Positions 24,943 to 29,618 of a DNA stretch of 29,618 nt are shown piece by piece. Every line of letters starts with the position of its first letter. Positions within the stretch are counted from its first letter, which is position 1. A model generated the notes under the pieces. It saw nothing but the letters and a program-made list of their open reading frames with translations, made no database searches and was not told the DNA's origin. Source of the DNA: CAYZXU01 sp964482535 (lineage in GTDB: Bacteria; Desulfobacterota; Desulfobacteria; Desulfobacterales; BuS5); assembly GCA_964482535.1 (NCBI GenBank), contig CAYZXU010000020.1:1-29618 (forward strand). Direction: 5' to 3'. Made by a program: the position numbers and the translations under genes.

Positions 24943-25803
24943 TTAAAATATTTCTGAGTCCTGTAATTCGGTAAAGACATTACTTAGTTTTACAAATTCT
25001 GAAACTGTAAGAGTTTCAGCTCGCCTGACAGGGGCAATCCCGGCTTCTTCCAATATCTGCACAGCGGTTTTCCCTGTAATTGTGAGTTCACTGGATGACA
25101 GTGCATTTTTCAGAGTTTTCCTTCTTTTACCGAATGCAGCCTTGATTATCTTATAAAGAAGTTCCTCATTCTTTGCTCTACAACTGTTTTCTTGTCTAAA
25201 TTGTATTTCAAGCACCTGGGAATCGACTTTAGGTCTGGGGAAAAAACTATTTCTGTTAACTGTTGCAAGTGTTTTGATTTCAGCGCAATATTTGAGCATT
25301 ACGGTAATTCTTCCATAATCCTTACAACACGGCTCGGCAGTAAGACGCAGGGCAAGTTCTTTTTGAAACATCAGGACAGCCCTGCTCACAGCCTGCCTGG
25401 AATTAATAAGGTTAAAAAGAATTCTGGATGAGACATTATATGGGAGATTTCCCACAACTATAATTTTTTTTCCTTCTTTTTCAGACAACCCTGCAAGATC
25501 AATATTAAATATATTTTCATTTAACAAAACAACATTATCAATATTACGAATTTCAAGCTCATGAATTAATAATGGAATCAAATTCCTGTCTTTTTCAACA
25601 GCAAAAATTTTCCCCCCGGCAGCAGCTAAGGGTATGGTTAATGCTCCAAGCCCTGCGCCTATTTCCACAACAATATCCTGGTGGCTAATTTTCGCCCTGG
25701 AGACTATCATCTCTCCTATATTGGAACCGGCTAGAAAATTTTGTCCCAACTGTTTTTTTGCATTTGTTTTTATTGAAGCAAGCAGTAATTTTGGAGATGT
25801 CAT
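24943..25803 (-). CDS. rsmA: 16S rRNA (adenine-1518/1519) dimethyltransferase
   Basis: It dimethylates two adenines in the 3' hairpin of 16S rRNA, using SAM. The 286-residue product has KKQLGQNFLAG at the start, the SAM-binding motif VVEIGAGLGALTIPLA, an acidic motif in AVEKD, the catalytic NLPYNVSS, and a C-terminal RNA-binding part with FPRPKVDS and AFGKRRKTLKNAL. This is the RsmA/KsgA pattern. It lies 29 bases downstream of alaS on the same strand and is probably in one transcription unit with recA and alaS. Confidence 0.95.
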   Translation of the reverse strand: MTSPKLLLASIKTNAKKQLGQNFLAGSNIGEMIVSRAKISHQDIVVEIGAGLGALTIPLAAAGGKIFAVEKDRNLIPLLIHELEIRNIDNVVLLNENIFNIDLAGLSEKEGKKIIVVGNLPYNVSSRILFNLINSRQAVSRAVLMFQKELALRLTAEPCCKDYGRITVMLKYCAEIKTLATVNRNSFFPRPKVDSQVLEIQFRQENSCRAKNEELLYKIIKAAFGKRRKTLKNALSSSELTITGKTAVQILEEAGIAPVRRAETLTVSEFVKLSNVFTELQDSEIF

Positions 25804-25832
25804 TATAATAAGTTTTTATTTATAAGTTCGGA

Positions 25833-28493
25833 CTAACCTTTTTCTTTATTGCCCATATTATTGACCAGCTCATATACCTGATTCAGAGCATTCTCAAGAT
25901 TTTCAGGCTTTGAGCCTCCGGCCTGGGCCATATCAGGTCTCCCGCCGCCGCCGCCGCCAACTTCAGTTGCAACATGTTTTATTATGCTTCCGGCTTTGTA
26001 CAGCTTTGTCAGGTCTTTGGTAACCTGTGCAACAAGGAATGCTTTGGGACCTGAAACACAGCCCAGCACAATAATTCCTGATCCTATTTTATCTTTGAAC
26101 CTGTCTGACAGTTCCCTCAAAGCGGCAGGTGAATCAACGGGAACCTTCTTTGCAAGCACCCTGACTCCATTAACGACCTTTATGTCATCCTCAAATCCGT
26201 CTGCCGAACCGGAGGCTATCTTTGATTTTACCTGGTGTAACTCCTTTTCAAGCTTTCTTTGATCCCTTAGAATCTTTTCTATTCTTTTTGTTACGGCTTC
26301 AGGCTTCTCCTTTATCATACCGGCTGTTTCCCTGACTATCGCTGTAATCTTCTGGGTATATTCAAGAGCAGCCTCTCCTGTTACAGCTTCTATGCGTCTT
26401 ACACCTGAAGCTATGCTTGATTCCCCTGTAATTTTAAAAAGACCTATATTACCTGTATAACCGGCATGGGTTCCTCCGCAAAGCTCTCTGCTGAATGAGC
26501 CAAGGGATACAACCCTTACGCGTTCGCCATACTTTTCTTCAAAGAGTGCTGTTGCGCCTGATTTAAAAGCTTCCTGTGCATCCATTTCCATGGTTTCAAC
26601 AGGAACGTTTTCTCTTATCCTGCGGTTAACTTGCATCTCTATCTCATCAAGGGTTTTTGCTTCCACCTGTGAAAAATGAGAAAAATCAAAACGGAGTTTG
26701 TCAGGTGTCACAAGGGAACCTGCCTGTTTAACATGATCACCCAGCACACTCTGAAGCACTGAATGAAGAATATGCGTAACAGTATGGTTACAGGCAATCT
26801 TCAACCGCCCTGGTTTGTCCACTGAAAGCGTAACAGTATCACCCTTTGCTATAAGCCCCAGAATAATTTTACACTTGTGAATAATCAGACCTGTGGGATC
26901 TTTAACAGTATCATAAACCGTCATATCAAAATTCTGGCAGCAGCTTACCTTGCAGCTTATCTTGCCTGTATCTCCGGTTTGTCCACCTGACTCACCATAA
27001 AAAGGGGTGGCCTCGGTAACGATCTCAACTGTCTGCCCGCTTGCTGCGTCAGGAACTTCACGACCGTCTTCCACAATCAAAAGAATCTTTGATGTGCAGG
27101 TATCTGTTTCATATCCGACAAACTTTGAAGTTATATTATTAGCGGAAAGGGTTTTATATGCATCACTGAGTCCTGTAAATCTGGTTGTGGATCTTGATTT
27201 TAAACGCTGAGTTTCCATGGCAGCGTCAAACCCTTCCATATCAATGGAAAATTTTTCGTCTCTGATAACATCTTTAACAATATCAACCGGAAATCCATAG
27301 GTATCATAAAGTTTAAAAACCAGAGCGCCGGGTATTTTTGTTCCCCCGCTTTCTTTTATCTCTAAAAGTGTTTCGTTAAGAAGTTTTAAACCATTATCAA
27401 GGGTTTCAGAAAAACGTGTTTCCTCGTTTTTTATCACACCGGTAATAAAAGAGGAGGCTTCCGAAAGTTCAGGGTAAGGTTCTTTCATAACATCCATAAC
27501 CCTGGCTGCGGTTTTATAGAGAAATGGTTTGGAAAGGTCTATGTTTCTTCCGTATCGAATGGCTCTGCGCATAATACGGCGCAGTACATAGCCGCGCCCT
27601 TCATTGGAAGGTAGTACTCCGTCACCTATTAGAAAAGCTGCTGCCCTTGAATGGTCGGCAATAACCTTTAACGCAACATCATCTTCAGATGAACCCCCAA
27701 GATGCCTGCCTGAAAGGTCTTCAACCTCTTTTATTATTGGAAGGATAAGATCCGTTTCATAATTTGTGGGCACATCCTGTATTACCGCAACAAGCCGTTC
27801 AAGCCCCATGCCTGTGTCTATGCTCGGTCTTGGAAGAGGCGTTTTATTGCCGGCGGCATCTTTGTTATACTGCATGAATACGAGATTCCAGATTTCAAGG
27901 TATCTGTCACAGTCACATCCCGCTTTGCAGTCCGGGCTGCCGCAGCCATACTCGCTGCCCCTGTCAATGAGTATTTCACTGCATGGACCGCATGGGCCGG
28001 TATCACCCATTGACCAGAAATTATCCTTGTCCCCCAATCTTATAATTCTTTTGTCTGGAATCCCTGTGTTTTTGCTCCAGAGGTTATATGAATCATCATC
28101 ATCAAGGTATACGGAAACCCAGAGTTTCTCCTCAGGCAGACCAAAACCGTTGACAAGAAGATCCCAGGCAAATTCAATGGCCCTTTCCTTAAAATAATCA
28201 CCAAATGAAAAATTACCGAGCATCTCAAAAAAAGTATGGTGCCTTGCGGTGTAGCCCACGTTTTCCAGGTCGTTATGTTTCCCTCCTGCACGCACACATT
28301 TCTGACATGTTGCGGCCTGGGAATAGTCTCTAACCTCTTCCCCTAAAAAAGTGCGTTTAAACTGAACCATTCCTGCGTTTGTGAATAAAAGAGTTGGATC
28401 ATCAGAAGGAATAAGAGATGAACTTCTCACTATCTTGTGGTTATGTTTTTTAAAATATTCTAAAAACAGCCTTCGCGCTTCACTGCCCGTCAT
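25833..28493 (-). CDS. alaS: Alanine-tRNA ligase
   Basis: This 886-residue class II synthetase has the N-terminal catalytic domain (FTNAGMVQFKRTFLGEE, TYTARHH-type motif GYTARHHTFFEMLGNFSFGD, GMGLERL), a tRNA-recognition region, an editing domain with HTVTH and the later CGGTH (zinc ligands of the Ser/Gly-hydrolysing site), and a C-Ala domain ending in GGGGGGRPDMAQAGG. All hallmarks are intact and length is near the usual 875. An extra cysteine-rich segment (GCGSPDCKAGCDCDR, around 180-195) lies in the catalytic half, as in several bacterial AlaRS. GGAGATATAA before the ATG is the ribosome binding site. It starts 24 bases after the recA stop. Confidence 0.97.
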   Translation of the reverse strand: MTGSEARRLFLEYFKKHNHKIVRSSSLIPSDDPTLLFTNAGMVQFKRTFLGEEVRDYSQAATCQKCVRAGGKHNDLENVGYTARHHTFFEMLGNFSFGDYFKERAIEFAWDLLVNGFGLPEEKLWVSVYLDDDDSYNLWSKNTGIPDKRIIRLGDKDNFWSMGDTGPCGPCSEILIDRGSEYGCGSPDCKAGCDCDRYLEIWNLVFMQYNKDAAGNKTPLPRPSIDTGMGLERLVAVIQDVPTNYETDLILPIIKEVEDLSGRHLGGSSEDDVALKVIADHSRAAAFLIGDGVLPSNEGRGYVLRRIMRRAIRYGRNIDLSKPFLYKTAARVMDVMKEPYPELSEASSFITGVIKNEETRFSETLDNGLKLLNETLLEIKESGGTKIPGALVFKLYDTYGFPVDIVKDVIRDEKFSIDMEGFDAAMETQRLKSRSTTRFTGLSDAYKTLSANNITSKFVGYETDTCTSKILLIVEDGREVPDAASGQTVEIVTEATPFYGESGGQTGDTGKISCKVSCCQNFDMTVYDTVKDPTGLIIHKCKIILGLIAKGDTVTLSVDKPGRLKIACNHTVTHILHSVLQSVLGDHVKQAGSLVTPDKLRFDFSHFSQVEAKTLDEIEMQVNRRIRENVPVETMEMDAQEAFKSGATALFEEKYGERVRVVSLGSFSRELCGGTHAGYTGNIGLFKITGESSIASGVRRIEAVTGEAALEYTQKITAIVRETAGMIKEKPEAVTKRIEKILRDQRKLEKELHQVKSKIASGSADGFEDDIKVVNGVRVLAKKVPVDSPAALRELSDRFKDKIGSGIIVLGCVSGPKAFLVAQVTKDLTKLYKAGSIIKHVATEVGGGGGGRPDMAQAGGSKPENLENALNQVYELVNNMGNKEKG

Positions 28494-28517
28494 TTATATC
28501 TCCAGATTCAAAATTAG

Positions 28518-29567
28518 TTAGAATTTTTTTTCATTTTTCTTTTCAGCTTCTTCATCACCGGCTTCCTTTTTTTTTGAAAGCCCCAAAACATCCTGCAGTT
28601 TACTATTAATCGAGCTGAATATTTCGCTGTTTGCGCTTAAAAACTTCTTTACGTTTTCCCTGCCCTGGCCTATGCGCTCGCCATCATATGAATACCATGA
28701 TCCGCTTTTTTCTATTATATTATATTCAACTCCGATATCAAGAAGGTCTCCTGTGGCTGATATGCCTTCGCCATACATAATATCGAACTCGGCACTCTGG
28801 AAAGGAGGCGCCATTTTGTTTTTTACAACCTTGACCCTTGTCCTGTTCCCTATAATATCCTGGCCGTCTTTAATAGCGCCTATGCGGCGTATATCAAGCC
28901 GTGCGGAAGTATAAAATTTCAGGGCATTGCCGCCTGTGGTGGTTTCAGGATTTCCAAAGACCACGCCTATCTTCATGCGAATCTGATTGATAAAAATAAG
29001 AGTCGTTAATGTCTTGCTGATTGTGCCGGTAAGTTTTCTTAAGGCCTGGGACATGAGCCTTGCCTGGAGCCCCATGTGTGAATCACCCATATCCCCTTCT
29101 ATTTCCGCTCTTGGAACAAGCGCTGCAACAGAGTCAATAACCATTATGTCTATTGCGCCGCTGCGTATGAGCATATCTGCAATTTCAAGAGCCTGTTCTC
29201 CTGTATCCGGCTGTGACACTAGCAGCTCATCGCAGTTGACACCGAGCTTTTTTGCATATGAAATATCTAATGCATGCTCAGCATCAATAAATGCTGCTAT
29301 GCCGTCCTGTTTTTGAGCTTCTGCAACAGCATGCAGGGCAAGCGTGGTTTTCCCTGATGATTCCGGCCCGAAAATTTCAATGATTCTACCCCTTGGAAGT
29401 CCTCCAATGCCAAGCGCTTTATTAAGCGCAATAGATCCCGTAGGTATTACAGGCACATCAGCAATGGGGGTGTCGCCAAGTTTCATGATTGAACCCTTGC
29501 CAAACTGTCGTTCCACCTGGGACATGGCTGTCTCCACTGCTTTTTGTTTATCTGTTGAGTTTGTCAT
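28518..29567 (-). CDS. recA: Recombinase RecA
   Basis: It forms ATP-dependent filaments on single-stranded DNA for homologous recombination and triggers the SOS response. The 349-residue product shows the P-loop GPESSGKTT, the Walker B-like IMVIDSVAALVP, loop L1 after EIEGDMGDSHMG, and loop L2 with FINQIRMKIGVVFGNPETTTGG. It ends in a charged tail rich in E and K. I prefer ATG 29567 over the in-frame GTG at 29573, because GGAG lies five bases upstream of the ATG and almost touches the GTG. It is the first gene of a recA-alaS-rsmA cluster. No recX follows, although recX often separates recA and alaS. A hairpin lies upstream at 29589-29604; no clear SOS box is recognised in the 45 bases available. 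Confidence 0.97.
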   Translation of the reverse strand: MTNSTDKQKAVETAMSQVERQFGKGSIMKLGDTPIADVPVIPTGSIALNKALGIGGLPRGRIIEIFGPESSGKTTLALHAVAEAQKQDGIAAFIDAEHALDISYAKKLGVNCDELLVSQPDTGEQALEIADMLIRSGAIDIMVIDSVAALVPRAEIEGDMGDSHMGLQARLMSQALRKLTGTISKTLTTLIFINQIRMKIGVVFGNPETTTGGNALKFYTSARLDIRRIGAIKDGQDIIGNRTRVKVVKNKMAPPFQSAEFDIMYGEGISATGDLLDIGVEYNIIEKSGSWYSYDGERIGQGRENVKKFLSANSEIFSSINSKLQDVLGLSKKKEAGDEEAEKKNEKKF

Positions 29568-29588
29568 TATCACTCCTGTTTTATTGGA

Positions 29589-29604
29589 AAAGGGCGTACC
29601 CTTT
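29589..29604. other. Short perfect inverted repeat upstream of recA
   Basis: AAAGGG-CGTA-CCCTTT lies about 20 bases before the recA start. Its position suits an operator or the end of an upstream terminator. The window ends too soon to decide. Confidence 0.3.
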
Positions 29605-29618
29605 ATTATGCATCTATC

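Noticed and set aside
1..29618. CRISPR arrays, transposase or integrase genes, defence systems
   Set aside because: No regularly spaced repeats and no recognisable transposase, integrase, restriction or toxin genes were found; repeats seen are palindromic intergenic elements and one tandem duplication.

Overview
The window reads as a chromosomal segment of an AT-rich, sulfate-reducing deltaproteobacterium, most likely of the Desulfobacterales type. The reasons are a dissimilatory-type sulfate adenylyltransferase (sat), a partial radical SAM gene resembling the alternative (siroheme-derived) haem pathway enzyme AhbD, an XrtA/GspA-type ATPase, and intergenic palindromic repeats of the kind common in this group. 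Most of the content is conserved housekeeping genes.

Layout. 1-1609: the start of an AhbD-like gene (minus), a plus-strand cobalamin riboswitch with its own terminator but no recognisable downstream gene, repeat-rich DNA, then thiamine pyrophosphokinase (minus). 1713-3378: an AAA-type ATPase and an acidic hypothetical protein (plus). 3385-4865: a MITE-like palindrome, a strong terminator, and sat (minus). 5151-7176: a two-domain universal stress protein and a REC/HD-GYP response regulator (minus). 7163-8571: a perfect tandem duplication (period 703 bp) of the divergent regulatory region between that regulator and the next operon. 8267-11590: sensor kinase, lipoprotein and sigma-54 activator in the gene order of GlrK-QseG-GlrR. 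11723-15517: a consensus sigma-70 promoter followed by dnaG and rpoD. 15658-15839: tRNA-Met(CAT) and terminator. 15860-18186: Nif3-family protein, a C4 zinc-ribbon coiled-coil protein and RNase P RNA. 18203-24267: a protein with a C-terminal HPr domain, ispD, eno, a palindromic repeat, a LolA-like secreted protein, and pyrG. 24264-29567 (minus): recA, alaS, rsmA and a probable outer-membrane beta-barrel protein.

How the genes relate. sat activates sulfate for respiration. The HD-GYP regulator and the Glr-like three-gene module diverge from a common control region, which suggests linked envelope or c-di-GMP signalling. dnaG-rpoD is the classical macromolecular synthesis pair. recA-alaS-rsmA form a tight minus-strand cluster that lacks the recX gene often found between recA and alaS.

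The most notable features are the microhomology-flanked tandem duplication of the regulatory region, the orphan B12 riboswitch whose read-through transcript would run antisense to the thiN end, and the HPr domain attached to a large uncharacterised N-terminal region. I did not find a clear new defence or mobile system in this window.
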